Notes: generated by a model from the sequence alone, not told the origin. DNA of 64,000 bases from Firm-04 sp045600205 (GCA_045600205.1 JAZRXM010000029.1:1-64000); one strand, 5' to 3'. Positions 51,426-61,276 are shown, numbered from the stretch's first letter. Numbers and translations are program-made.

Positions 51426-52895
51426 TTATTTTTTCCGTAACAGCGCAGTCAGCAAGCCAATCACGACCAACAGCGCACCAATTACAATGCCGAGAAATGC
51501 GCCTTGATACTCGCGCTTGTGGAGTTCGGAAAGAAAATTCCTGACAGAGATCGGTTGTTTGATCGCAACGGTCGCCTGTGTGACGTCTGCGGGACGCGGC
51601 TGACACGGAATGCCGTTTTCTGCCGCATAGGCTTTGACTGCTGCGGCGTCTGCGTACAGGACAATATCACCTGATTTTTCCGCATTTGCACGGTATCCGA
51701 TTGCCAACGCACCGATTTCCGTGACCGTATCAGGGAGATACAGTTCTTTCAGGGCGTCGCAGGCGGCAAATGCCTGCTGCCCGATTTGTGTAAGCGCGTT
51801 GCCAGCCTGCACATATGCAAGGGATGTACATTCGAAAAATGCCTTATCTCCGATGATTTTGACGCTGTTCGGCAGTTCTGCCATCTGAAGTGCGGTGCAT
51901 CCGCTAAACGCATTGCGGCAAATTTCAGTGACACCGTCAGACAATGTGATTTTTGCGATGCTGCTGCAATTTTCAAACGCCGCTCCGCCGATGATGCGGA
52001 TGCCGTCAGGGACGGAAACCTCCGTGTCACTGCCGCGATAGGCAATCAGTGTGCTGCCAAGCACGAGAAAATCCTCACTGTTACTTTGAAACCACTTGGT
52101 CGATTCGAATGCGCTGCGTGTAACATCGGTGAGCGTGCCGCGGACTTCAATTGTATCCAGTGCGTCACAGCCTTCAAAAGCGCTGTTTTGAATGCACGAA
52201 ACTGAGGCAGGAATCATAACCGATGTCAGTTCCTTGTGTCCTGCAAAAGCACGCGCTAAAATGCAAGTGATTCCGTCAGGAATGACAGCATTTGCTGTGT
52301 TTCCGTGGTAGGCGCAAAGAATTTTTCCGCCAAGACACAGAAAATCGCCGTCTGCTTTGGTCAGAAACGGGGTGCTGTCAAAGGCAGAATCCCCGATTAC
52401 TTCGATGCTGCTTGGAATTTCTGCGGATTCGAGCGCAGTACAACCCGCAAACGCTCTTGCTCCGATGCGCGTACAGCTATCGGGAATTTTGATTTGTTTG
52501 AGATAGCGGCAGCCTACAAAAGCACTGTCTGCGATTTCAGCTACCGTGTCGGGCAGGATAATTTCGCTTGCGTAGCAGTATTGAAACGCATTTTCGCCGA
52601 TTTTCGTCACGGGTTTGCCGTCAATTTCCGCAGGGATGCTGACTGTTTCCTCCGAAAGCCACGCATAGCGGTCAATGGTGATGCCCTTTGCGTTTGCGGA
52701 ATAGGTCAGGGAAGCAAGCGGGTCCGATGCGGTGGTGGTCGTGACGGTCGTTGTGGTTTCCGTTGCGGATACGGTTGTTGATTCCGTGCCTGTGGCGACG
52801 GGAGTGGTTTCATCTGCGGCGGCGTGCAGACCAAACAGCGGTGCGGTCAGCAGTATGCCACAAATTGCGAGGAACTGCGTGATTTTGATTTTCAC
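51426..52895 (-). CDS. Exported BspA-type leucine-rich repeat protein with C-terminal membrane anchor
   Basis: 489-residue surface protein. A signal peptide (about 1-26, IKITQFLAICGILLTAPLFG) is followed by a Thr-rich linker with TTTTVTTTT (about 35-55), then about a dozen LRR_5 repeats of the IGxxAFxxCxxL type (about 75-400), for example KIGENAFQYC. It ends with a membrane helix and RKK, not a sortase motif. The start is GTG 52895: AGGAAAGGA lies in front, while the earlier ATG overlaps that site. Such proteins bind host or plant polymers or other cells. No genes around it suggest a partner. Confidence 0.85.
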   Translation of the reverse strand: MKIKITQFLAICGILLTAPLFGLHAAADETTPVATGTESTTVSATETTTTVTTTTASDPLASLTYSANAKGITIDRYAWLSEETVSIPAEIDGKPVTKIGENAFQYCYASEIILPDTVAEIADSAFVGCRYLKQIKIPDSCTRIGARAFAGCTALESAEIPSSIEVIGDSAFDSTPFLTKADGDFLCLGGKILCAYHGNTANAVIPDGITCILARAFAGHKELTSVMIPASVSCIQNSAFEGCDALDTIEVRGTLTDVTRSAFESTKWFQSNSEDFLVLGSTLIAYRGSDTEVSVPDGIRIIGGAAFENCSSIAKITLSDGVTEICRNAFSGCTALQMAELPNSVKIIGDKAFFECTSLAYVQAGNALTQIGQQAFAACDALKELYLPDTVTEIGALAIGYRANAEKSGDIVLYADAAAVKAYAAENGIPCQPRPADVTQATVAIKQPISVRNFLSELHKREYQGAFLGIVIGALLVVIGLLTALLRKK

Positions 52896-52924
52896 TGCAA
52901 AGGATTCCTTTCCTATCATACAGA

Positions 52925-52960
52925 AAAAAGGGGAACTTTCATACGAAACTTCCCCTTTTT
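52925..52960 (-). terminator. Terminator of rpoBC
   Basis: Perfect 11-bp stem of AAAAAGGGGAA with TTCCCCTTTTT (52925-52935, 52950-52960), T run on the minus strand, 10 bp beyond the rpoC stop. Confidence 0.85.
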
Positions 52961-52969
52961 CGATTTGAA

Positions 52970-55900
52970 TCAGAATGTCTGCGGAAGCGGCTGTACCTGG
53001 TGGTCAGCGGGATAGCTTTCCGTGCGGACGATGTCGATGTTGTTGTAGGTTGCCATACCTGTACCTGCGGGAATCAGCTTACCGATGATGACGTTTTCCT
53101 TCAGACCAAGCAGGCGGTCGCTCTTGCCGCGGATCGCAGCATCGGTGAGTGCCTTGGTGGTTTCCTGGAAGGAAGCGGCGGACATGAAGCTCTCCGAAGT
53201 GGAGGAAGCTTTGGTGATACCCTGAAGCACAGGTGCGTAGGTGACGAGTTCAAGGTCGGTTTCGCCTGCGTCAATGCGAGCCTGCAATTCTTCGTTGATG
53301 GTGTCGATCTCGCGGCGGTCAACGAGGGTTTCAGGCAGGAGATAGCTGCTGCCTGCCTCGACAACCTGAACCTTGCGGAGCATCTGGCGGACAATGACTT
53401 CGATGTGCTTGTCGTTGATACCTACACCCTGTTGACGGTAAGCTGCCTGAATTTCATCAATGATGTAGTTCTGGACAGCCTGGACGTCGAGAATGGAGAG
53501 CAGGTCAGGCGGATAAATGGAACCGCCCGTGAGTTTTGCACCGCGTGCAACTTTATCGCCGTCTGCAACCTGCAGATAGTAGTTATACGGGATATTGTAC
53601 GGTGCGGAATCAGTATCGGTTTCGGGATCGTGGATAATGACGACCTTGTTGCCGTTTTCCTCGTGGATATTGACAATACCGGCGGTACGTGCGAGGATTG
53701 CCGCGGACTTCGGGCGGCGGGATTCGAACAGTTCCTCAACACGCGGCAGACCTTGTGTGATATCTTCTGCGTTTGCGATACCGCCCGTGTGGAAGGTACG
53801 CATTGTCAGCTGAGTACCAGGCTCACCGATGGACTGTGCGGCGATGATACCGACAGCTTCACCGACAGAAACGAGGTTATTGTTTGCCAGGTTGATACCA
53901 TAGCACTTTGCGCAGACGCCGTGCTTTGCCTTGCAGCGCAGGACGGAACGAATGGTAACGCGCTCGATGCCTGCTGCTACGATCTTTTCAGCATCTGCTT
54001 TGGTCATAGCGCGGGTCTTGGGGATGAACAGTTCGTTCTTCTCGTCGCGGAGATCCTCTACGAGGTAACGACCGATCAGACGCTCTTCCAGCGGCTCGAT
54101 TTCCTGCGTGGACTTACCCTTCTTGCTGACGATGCGGTAAACATCGATACCTTCCGTTGCGCCGCAGTCGATCTCACGGATGATGACATCCTGTGAAACA
54201 TCGACCAGACGACGGGTCAGGTAACCGGAGTCAGCGGTACGAAGTGCGGTATCAGCCAAACCTTTACGCGCACCACGAGAGGAAATGAAGTATTCGGAAA
54301 TGTTCAGACCTTCACGGTAGTTTGCACGAACAGGGATTTCGATGGTGGTACCGGAGGTGTTTGCAATCAGACCACGCATACCTGCGAGCTGACGAATCTG
54401 GTTGATAGAACCACGGGCACCGGAATCGGACATCATGTTGATGGGGTTGAACGGGTCGAGGTTTGCTTTCAGGGCATCGGTGACCTGGTTGGTCGCATCG
54501 TTCCAGATTTCGATGACCTTCTGGGATTTGACCTGACCGGAGATATAACCGAACTTGTACTGCATATCGAGTTCTTCGACCTGTGCGTCAGCTTTTGCGA
54601 GGATATCCTTCTTCTGCGGAGGAATCTCAGCGTCGATGACGGCAACGGTGATACCCGAAATGGTGGAGTATTTGTAACCCAGAGCCTTGATCTTATCCAG
54701 CACTTCAGATGTGGTGGTGGTGCCGTGGGTACGGATGCAGCGCTCGATGATGTTGGAGAGAACACCCTTCTTGACGAGCTGTGTGATTTCCAGATCGAAC
54801 TGATGCTCGCTCTTGGTACGGTCAACAAAGCCCAGATCCTGCGGGATGATCTCATTGAAGATCAGACGACCAACGGTGCAGTCGATGATCTTGGAGATCT
54901 TGCGGTCGCCCTGCTCCTTGGTGATGCGGACTTTGATCTTGGAGTGCAGGGTGATATAATGCTCGTGGTAAGCCATCATAGCTTCATCCACATCGCGGAA
55001 TACCTTGCCTTCGCCGGGCTCGCCGTCCTTGACCATGGTCAGGTAGTAGGAGCCCAGGATCATATCCTGTGTCGGGACGGCAACCGGGTTACCATCGGAA
55101 GGCTTCAGCAGGTTATTGGCAGCCAGCATCAGGAAGCGAGCCTCGGTCTGTGCCTCTGCGGAAAGCGGGAGGTGAACAGCCATCTGGTCGCCGTCGAAGT
55201 CGGCATTGAATGCGGTACATACCAGCGGGTGCAGCTTGATTGCACGGCCCTCAACGAGGATCGGCTCGAATGCCTGAATGCCCAGACGGTGCAGCGTAGG
55301 TGCGCGGTTCAGCATAACAGGGTGATCTTTGATGACATTTTCGAGTGCATCCCAGACGTCATCGTTTGCACGATCGACCATCTTTCTTGCGCTCTTGATA
55401 TTCTGGATTTTGCCTGTATCGACGAGGCGTTTGAGCACGAACGGTTTGAACAGTTCCAGAGCCATTTCCTTCGGCAGACCGCACTGATACATTTTCAGTT
55501 CAGGACCAACGACGATAACGGAACGGCCGGAGTAGTCAACACGCTTACCGAGCAGGTTCTGACGGAAACGTCCCTGCTTACCTTTCAGCATATCGGAAAG
55601 GGATTTCAGCGCACGGTTATTCGGACCTGTAACGGGTCTGCCGTGTCTGCCGTTGTCGATGAGGGCATCGACAGCTTCCTGCAGCATACGCTTCTCGTTG
55701 CGGACGATGATATCGGGGGCATCGAGCTGGAGCATTCTGCGCAGACGGTTGTTACGGTTGATGACACGACGATAGAGGTCGTTCAGGTCGGAGGTTGCAT
55801 ATCTGCCGCCGTCCAGCATGACCATCGGGCGGATGTCAGGCGGAATGACGGGGATGACGGTCATGACCATCCACTCGGGGCGGTTGCCCGAAAGACGGAA

Positions 55901-56767
55901 TGCCTCAATAATTTCCAGACGTTTCAGCAGCTTGACGCGCTTCTGCGATTTCTGGGTTGCCAGCTGACGGCTGACGTTTTTGGTGTTCAGCTCCGCGAGC
56001 TCCTCTTTGAGCTGCATGGAAACCATATCGAGGTTGTTGACCCATTCATCGGTGACCTCGGTGCAGAAGGAGCAGTCTTTGCAGTGGTGCTCCAGTTCGC
56101 AGTGACGGCAGGCTTCGCGCTGTTCCTCGCTGAGGGTCAGTTTGCCCTCGCGCTCGAGGTGATCGCGGAAACTGTCATAGCGGTCAGGGCTGTATTCCTG
56201 CAAGAGATCGAGGATTGCCTCAGCGCCCATTTTTGCGGTAAAGGATTCTGCGCCGTATTTTTCAATGGCATCGTAGTATTCCTTTTCCGTCAGGAGCTGC
56301 TGCTTGAGCAGACCTGTTTCGTACTGACCGAAGTGGACAGGATCGGGCTTACCGGGGTCAGTTACGATATATTTTGTAAAATAGAGGACTTCTTCGAGTC
56401 TTTTCTGGGAGATTTCGAGGACCTGTCCGATTCTGGACGGGGTACCCTTGAAGTACCAGATGTGGGAAACGGGGGCTGCCAGTTCGATGTGACCCATACG
56501 TTCACGGCGAACCTTTGCGCGGGTTACTTCAACGCCGCAGCGGTCGCAGACCTTGCCCTTGAAGCGAATCTTCTTGAATTTGCCGCAGTAGCATTCCCAG
56601 TCCTTGGTCGGTCCGAATATGCGTTCGCAGAACAAGCCGCCCTTTTCGGGCTTTTGGGTACGGTAGTTAATGGTCTCCGGACGTTCTACGACACCGTAGC
56701 TCCAGCTACGGATCTGTTCAGGGGATGCCAAACCGATTTTAATGGAATCAAAGGTCGTAAATTCCAA
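52970..56767 (-). CDS. rpoC: RNA polymerase beta' subunit
   Basis: 1265-residue catalytic subunit. The N-terminal zinc site uses Cys59, Cys61, Cys74 and Cys77; the catalytic magnesium loop is NADFDGDQM, and the bridge and trigger helices follow in normal order. An extra cysteine group (Cys220, 223, 229, 232, 235) lies in the clamp region and could bind a second metal. The start codon is TTG 56767 with GGAGGG 6 nt upstream. It follows rpoB with two strong hairpins between the genes. Confidence 0.98.
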   Translation of the reverse strand: MEFTTFDSIKIGLASPEQIRSWSYGVVERPETINYRTQKPEKGGLFCERIFGPTKDWECYCGKFKKIRFKGKVCDRCGVEVTRAKVRRERMGHIELAAPVSHIWYFKGTPSRIGQVLEISQKRLEEVLYFTKYIVTDPGKPDPVHFGQYETGLLKQQLLTEKEYYDAIEKYGAESFTAKMGAEAILDLLQEYSPDRYDSFRDHLEREGKLTLSEEQREACRHCELEHHCKDCSFCTEVTDEWVNNLDMVSMQLKEELAELNTKNVSRQLATQKSQKRVKLLKRLEIIEAFRLSGNRPEWMVMTVIPVIPPDIRPMVMLDGGRYATSDLNDLYRRVINRNNRLRRMLQLDAPDIIVRNEKRMLQEAVDALIDNGRHGRPVTGPNNRALKSLSDMLKGKQGRFRQNLLGKRVDYSGRSVIVVGPELKMYQCGLPKEMALELFKPFVLKRLVDTGKIQNIKSARKMVDRANDDVWDALENVIKDHPVMLNRAPTLHRLGIQAFEPILVEGRAIKLHPLVCTAFNADFDGDQMAVHLPLSAEAQTEARFLMLAANNLLKPSDGNPVAVPTQDMILGSYYLTMVKDGEPGEGKVFRDVDEAMMAYHEHYITLHSKIKVRITKEQGDRKISKIIDCTVGRLIFNEIIPQDLGFVDRTKSEHQFDLEITQLVKKGVLSNIIERCIRTHGTTTTSEVLDKIKALGYKYSTISGITVAVIDAEIPPQKKDILAKADAQVEELDMQYKFGYISGQVKSQKVIEIWNDATNQVTDALKANLDPFNPINMMSDSGARGSINQIRQLAGMRGLIANTSGTTIEIPVRANYREGLNISEYFISSRGARKGLADTALRTADSGYLTRRLVDVSQDVIIREIDCGATEGIDVYRIVSKKGKSTQEIEPLEERLIGRYLVEDLRDEKNELFIPKTRAMTKADAEKIVAAGIERVTIRSVLRCKAKHGVCAKCYGINLANNNLVSVGEAVGIIAAQSIGEPGTQLTMRTFHTGGIANAEDITQGLPRVEELFESRRPKSAAILARTAGIVNIHEENGNKVVIIHDPETDTDSAPYNIPYNYYLQVADGDKVARGAKLTGGSIYPPDLLSILDVQAVQNYIIDEIQAAYRQQGVGINDKHIEVIVRQMLRKVQVVEAGSSYLLPETLVDRREIDTINEELQARIDAGETDLELVTYAPVLQGITKASSTSESFMSAASFQETTKALTDAAIRGKSDRLLGLKENVIIGKLIPAGTGMATYNNIDIVRTESYPADHQVQPLPQTF

Positions 56768-56794
56768 AGCGTTCCCTCCTAATCGTCTATGTGG

Positions 56795-56871
56795 CGTGAT
56801 TTTTCGCTTGAAAAATCACGGTAATGTTCCATAGTGCCGCCGATGCCGAATGCGTTACGCGGCATCGGCGG
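56795..56871 (-). repeat. Two perfect intercistronic hairpins between rpoB and rpoC
   Basis: Stem one pairs 56837-56848 with 56860-56871 (12 bp, GC-rich); stem two pairs 56795-56804 with 56811-56820 (10 bp, AT-rich). Neither is followed by a terminator T run in the direction of transcription, so they more likely serve RNA processing, pausing or spacing between the genes. Confidence 0.7.
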
Positions 56872-56902
56872 ATGATTGCATTCAAACGAAAGTATCTGCT
56901 GA

Positions 56903-59900
56903 TTATTCGTCGCCCATGCCGAAGTCTTCGGAAAGGTCGTCATCGGACATATCGCTTGCGAACTCGTCCTCATCTTCCTCATCGCCTTCGGAATCAGCGG
57001 GCATATTATCCAGCATATCGCCGGTATCCAGATCGTAAGCGCCGGTTGCGTAACCTGCATCGCCCATCTCGTCATCGGCGTAGCGGCTGGTATCGGCGGT
57101 ATTTTCGTCGTCAAAGTTGCTGCCCTGCGGGATGACATCGTCATCATCGAAGCTCTGCTTGAGGTCGATTTCCTCCTCGTTTTCATCGAGGACACGAACA
57201 TCCAGACCAAGGGACTGGAGTTCCTTGATCAGAACCTTGAAGGACTCGGGGATACCCGGCTTCGGTACGTTCTGACCCTTGACGATTGCTTCGTAGGTGT
57301 TGACACGACCTGTGGTATCGTCGGATTTGACGGTGAGGATTTCCTGAAGGGTATAGGCTGCGCCGTAAGCCTCCAGAGCCCAAACTTCCATTTCTCCGAA
57401 ACGCTGACCGCCGAACTGTGCCTTACCGCCAAGAGGCTGCTGGGTAACCAGCGAGTAAGGACCGACAGAACGTGCGTGGATCTTATCGTCAACGAGGTGG
57501 TGGAGTTTGAGGTAGTACATATAGCCGACGGTGACGCGGTTATCGAACTTTTCGCCCGTTCTGCCGTCGTATACAGTGAATTTACAGTCGTTTGCATAGG
57601 TGAGGGACTCGGTGTCGATGACTTTCTGCATAGGCTTCAGGAGGAAGTCCTGCTCGGTCTTTTCGGCATTTGCGAGGTCGTTCTTCTCCTGTGCCATTGC
57701 GTAGCACTTACGGATATCGTCCTCGTGTGCGCCGTCAAAGACAGGGGTCATGATGTGCCAGCCGAGTGCTTTGGCTGCCATACCGAGGTGAACTTCCAGC
57801 ACCTGACCGATGTTCATACGGGAAGGTACGCCCAACGGGTTCAGGCAGATATCCAGAGGAGTACCATCCTCGAGGAACGGCATATCCTCCTCAGGGAGAA
57901 TGCGGGAAACGACACCCTTGTTACCGTGACGACCCGCCATTTTGTCGCCGACAGAGATCTTACGTTTCTGTGCGATATAGCAGCGGACCATGGTATTGAC
58001 GCCCGGACCAAGCTCATCGCAGTTGGTGCGGTCGAAGATCTTGACATCCACGATGATACCTGCTTCGCCGTGCGGTACTTTCAGGGAGTTGTCGCGGACT
58101 TCGCGGGCTTTCTCGCCGAAGATTGCACGGAGCAGTCTTTCTTCTGCGGTCAGTTCGGTTTCGCCCTTCGGGGTGACCTTACCGACCAGAATATCGCCTG
58201 CGTGAACCTCTGCACCGATGCGGATGATACCGCGCTCGTCCAGATCTTTGAGGGCATCCTCGCCGACGTTGGGGATATCACGGGTGATTTCTTCGGGTCC
58301 GAGTTTGGTTTCACGGCACTCAATCTCGTATTCCTCGATGTGGACGGAGGTAAAGACATCCTCACGCACCAGACGCTCGTTCAGCAGAACAGCGTCCTCG
58401 TAGTTGTAGCCTTCCCATGTCATGAAGCCGATGAGGGCATTCTTACCAAGGGAAATTTCGCCGTCGCAGGTAGCAGGACCGTCAGCGATGACCTGTCCTT
58501 CTTCCACGTATTCGCCAACCGTAACGATCGGCTTCTGGTTGACACAGGTGCCCTGGTTGCTGCGCTTGAATTTGATGAGCTGATAACGGTGGATCTCGTC
58601 CTCGCGCTCGCCGTACTTGATGACGACTTCGTCAGCGGATACTGCAACAACGGTACCTGCTTCCTTGGCAAGGACGCAGACGCCCGAGTCAACAGCTGCC
58701 TTGTACTCCATACCGGTGCCGACGAACGGACGCTCGGTCTTGAGCAGCGGAACTGCCTGACGCTGCATGTTCGAACCCATGAGGGCACGGTTTGCGTCAT
58801 CGTTTTCGAGGAACGGAATCATTGCGGTTGCGACGGAAACAACCATCTTCGGGGATACATCCATGAAGTCGATGAGTTCGCGGTCGCATTCGAGGATCTG
58901 GTCGCGGTGACGTGCGGTAACACGCTTTCTTGCGAACTTGCCGTCCTCGGTGAGGGGTTCGTTTGCCTGTGCAACGTAGTAGTTATCCTCTACGTCCGCA
59001 GTCATATACAGTACTTCATCGGTGACAACGCCCGTTTCCTTGTTGACCTTGCGGTACGGAGCCTCAATGAAGCCGTAGGTATTGATTCTTGCGAAGGATG
59101 CAAGATAAGAGATCAGACCGATGTTCGGACCTTCAGGGGTCTCGATCGGGCACATTCTGCCGTAGTGAGAGTAGTGAACGTCACGGACTTCGAATCCGGC
59201 ACGGTCACGGGACAAACCGCCGGGGCCCAGTGCGGAAAGACGACGCTTATGTGTCAGTTCGGCAAGCGGGTTGTTCTGGTCCATGAACTGTGACAGCGGA
59301 GAGGAACCGAAGAATTCCTTGATCGCTGCGGTGATCGGACGGATGTTGACCAGTGCCTGCGGGGTGACAGAGTCGATATCGGAAGCCTGTACGCTCATGC
59401 GCTCACGGATCACACGCTCCATACGGGCAAAGCCGATACGGAACTGGTTCTGGAGCAGCTCACCGACGGAGCGGATACGGCGGTTGCCGAGGTGGTCGAT
59501 GTCATCGACTGTGCCGACGCCGTCGCAGAGGTTGCAGAAGTAGCTGATGGAAGCGAAGATGTCATCGCGGACAATGTGCTTCGGAACCAACTCGTCTGCG
59601 CGCTTTTTGATGCCTTCTTCGAGCAGTTCACGGTCGCCGTTTGCTTCATCGAGGATCTCCGCGAGAATGGCTGCGGAAACCTTTTCGTTGATGCCGTATT
59701 CGCTGGCATCAAAGTCAATGTAGCCGTTGATATCGACCATGCCGTTACCGAGGATCTTGACCTCACGGGTCACCATCTCGGAGATCGTTTCATGCTTTTT
59801 CTCGTCTGTGCGGAGCTGCTTGACCTCAACCGTGACATAGGCCTCGCGGACACCTGCCTGCTCGATCTCCTGTGCAAGTTCGAAGGATACTTTCGTACCT

Positions 59901-60871
59901 TCCACAGCCATCAGCTCACCTGTCATACCGTTGATGACGGGGCGGGAAAGGACATGACCTGCCAGACGGGAAGCAATGCCCAGCTTCTTGTTATATTTGT
60001 AACGACCGAATCTGGAAAGGTCGTAACGTTTTGCGTCAAAGAACAGATTGTTCAGGAGGGTTTCTGCGCCGTCGATGGTGGCAGGATCGCCCGGACGGAG
60101 CTTTTTATAGACCTCAAGCAGTGCCTCGGAGGTATTGCGCTCGCCGTCCTTGCCGGCGGTTTCCTTCTGCTCGATGGTTGCTCTGAGTCTGGGGTCGTCG
60201 CCGAACAGATCAAAGATCTCCTCGTCAGTGCCGACGCCCAGCGCACGGATAAATGTAGTCAGCGGGATCTTACGGTTTTTGTCGATACGGACATAGATGA
60301 CATCGCTTGCATCCATCTCGTATTCGAGCCATGCGCCGCGGTTCGGGATCACAGTGGTGGAGAACAAATCCTTACCGGACTTGTCCTTTGCGGAAGCGTA
60401 GTAAACACCCGGGGAACGGACAAGCTGAGATACGATCACGCGCTCTGCACCGTTGATAACGAAAGTACCGCTTTCGGTCATCAGCGGCATATCGCCCATA
60501 AAGATTTCGCTCTTTTTGACTTCGTCGGTTTCCTTGTTCCAAAGGGCGACGGTCACACGCAAAGGTGCGGCGTAGGTGACGTCACGCTCTTTGCACTCGG
60601 CGATGGTGTACTTTGGGGTGTCATCGATCTTGAAGTCGATGAAGCTGAGCTGAAGATTACCGTTGAAGTCGGTAATGGCAGCAACATCACGGAACACTTC
60701 GCGCAGACCTTCGGTGCGGAACCAGTTGTAGGAATTCTTCTGCACCTCAATCAGGTTCGGCATCTGCAAAACCTCATTGATTTTGCCGAAGCTTAGGCGT
60801 GTGTTCTTACCGACCTGCTTTTCGGTGACATCGACCAGCATATGCGGCTGCGGCTTGGATTGCAAGCTCAT
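56903..60871 (-). CDS. rpoB: RNA polymerase beta subunit with acidic C-terminal tail
   Basis: 1322-residue beta subunit, target of rifampicin. The rifampicin region (LSQFMDQNNPLAELTHKRR) and the MAGRHGNKGVVSRI motif are intact, and the serine-free wild-type pattern QNNPLAE is seen. After the normal end (near SLGLDVRVL) comes a 94-residue tail, 1229-1322, with 39 Asp/Glu by hand count, ending SEDFGMGDE. ATG 60871 has AGGAGG 10 nt upstream. Ribosomal protein genes rplJ/rplL, normally just upstream, are not here; rpoBC forms its own unit. Confidence 0.98.
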   Translation of the reverse strand: MSLQSKPQPHMLVDVTEKQVGKNTRLSFGKINEVLQMPNLIEVQKNSYNWFRTEGLREVFRDVAAITDFNGNLQLSFIDFKIDDTPKYTIAECKERDVTYAAPLRVTVALWNKETDEVKKSEIFMGDMPLMTESGTFVINGAERVIVSQLVRSPGVYYASAKDKSGKDLFSTTVIPNRGAWLEYEMDASDVIYVRIDKNRKIPLTTFIRALGVGTDEEIFDLFGDDPRLRATIEQKETAGKDGERNTSEALLEVYKKLRPGDPATIDGAETLLNNLFFDAKRYDLSRFGRYKYNKKLGIASRLAGHVLSRPVINGMTGELMAVEGTKVSFELAQEIEQAGVREAYVTVEVKQLRTDEKKHETISEMVTREVKILGNGMVDINGYIDFDASEYGINEKVSAAILAEILDEANGDRELLEEGIKKRADELVPKHIVRDDIFASISYFCNLCDGVGTVDDIDHLGNRRIRSVGELLQNQFRIGFARMERVIRERMSVQASDIDSVTPQALVNIRPITAAIKEFFGSSPLSQFMDQNNPLAELTHKRRLSALGPGGLSRDRAGFEVRDVHYSHYGRMCPIETPEGPNIGLISYLASFARINTYGFIEAPYRKVNKETGVVTDEVLYMTADVEDNYYVAQANEPLTEDGKFARKRVTARHRDQILECDRELIDFMDVSPKMVVSVATAMIPFLENDDANRALMGSNMQRQAVPLLKTERPFVGTGMEYKAAVDSGVCVLAKEAGTVVAVSADEVVIKYGEREDEIHRYQLIKFKRSNQGTCVNQKPIVTVGEYVEEGQVIADGPATCDGEISLGKNALIGFMTWEGYNYEDAVLLNERLVREDVFTSVHIEEYEIECRETKLGPEEITRDIPNVGEDALKDLDERGIIRIGAEVHAGDILVGKVTPKGETELTAEERLLRAIFGEKAREVRDNSLKVPHGEAGIIVDVKIFDRTNCDELGPGVNTMVRCYIAQKRKISVGDKMAGRHGNKGVVSRILPEEDMPFLEDGTPLDICLNPLGVPSRMNIGQVLEVHLGMAAKALGWHIMTPVFDGAHEDDIRKCYAMAQEKNDLANAEKTEQDFLLKPMQKVIDTESLTYANDCKFTVYDGRTGEKFDNRVTVGYMYYLKLHHLVDDKIHARSVGPYSLVTQQPLGGKAQFGGQRFGEMEVWALEAYGAAYTLQEILTVKSDDTTGRVNTYEAIVKGQNVPKPGIPESFKVLIKELQSLGLDVRVLDENEEEIDLKQSFDDDDVIPQGSNFDDENTADTSRYADDEMGDAGYATGAYDLDTGDMLDNMPADSEGDEEDEDEFASDMSDDDLSEDFGMGDE

Positions 60872-61018
60872 GGGCAAAAACCTCCTGACTTTTTTATACA
60901 CAGTGGTTATTTTGTAGAAGCACAAGCGGGAGCATATTGACGGATTACGCGGCGGCAGGTCTTCTTCTTCCCCGGAGTGCCTGTGAGGAAAATGCTCCTC
61001 TTCCGAAGAATTTGGGAC

Positions 61019-61047
61019 TTGACAACACGCGGAATCTATGCTATACT
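61019..61047 (+). promoter_or_regulatory. Strong plus-strand promoter in the rpoB leader region
   Basis: TTGACA (61019-61024), 17-bp spacer, TATACT (61042-61047). It points away from rpoB and faces the rpoBC promoter at 61090-61118. It has no coding gene directly downstream before a terminator at 61157-61189. Confidence 0.8.
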
Positions 61048-61053
61048 GAATGC

Positions 61054-61189
61054 GAAAAGGACCGCTTGCGCCTAATCAGGCATTCTACTATTATACATGA
61101 AAGCAATACCTTTGTCAAGCAAAGTGCCCGCTGTAGCTGACAATTTCATCAATTATGCCGCATTTCACTGCTGTGGATGCGGCTTTTTT
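61054..61189 (+). ncRNA. Predicted small RNA of about 136 nt, antisense to the rpoBC 5' end
   Basis: A near-consensus promoter at 61019-61047 and an intrinsic terminator (GCCGCAT 61157-61163 with ATGCGGC 61177-61183, then six T) delimit a non-coding unit. The first ~30 nt overlap the predicted 5' end of the rpoBC transcript in opposite orientation, and the unit runs through the rpoBC promoter. I find no open reading frame with a ribosome-binding site in it. It does not match the 6S, SRP or tmRNA patterns I know. Confidence 0.55.
61090..61118 (-). promoter_or_regulatory. Consensus sigma-A promoter of rpoBC
   Basis: TTGACA (61113-61118), 17-bp spacer, TATAAT (61090-61095) on the minus strand. 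It gives a leader of about 210 nt before rpoB that begins with a GCCTGATTAGGC hairpin and contains no other gene I can support. Confidence 0.85.
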
Positions 61190-61276
61190 GGTATTATTGC
61201 GTTTTTCGCGATTTTCAGCCAAAACTGCGCGGTTTTTCGTGCTGAAAAATTTTCAGGAAAAGTCGCGGCGCAGGGA

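Noticed and set aside
54725..56782. Plus-strand open frame of 685 codons opposite rpoC
   Set aside because: Shadow of rpoC codon bias; similar long antisense frames lie opposite rpoB (57476-59293), rnj (38715-40766) and ftsH (31545-33059). None has a ribosome-binding site or protein-like composition.
61054..61189. 6S RNA, SRP RNA or tmRNA
   Set aside because: The SRP GGAA/GNRA loop pattern, the long 6S open-bubble hairpin and the tmRNA tRNA-like ends were not found; kept as an unclassified small RNA.
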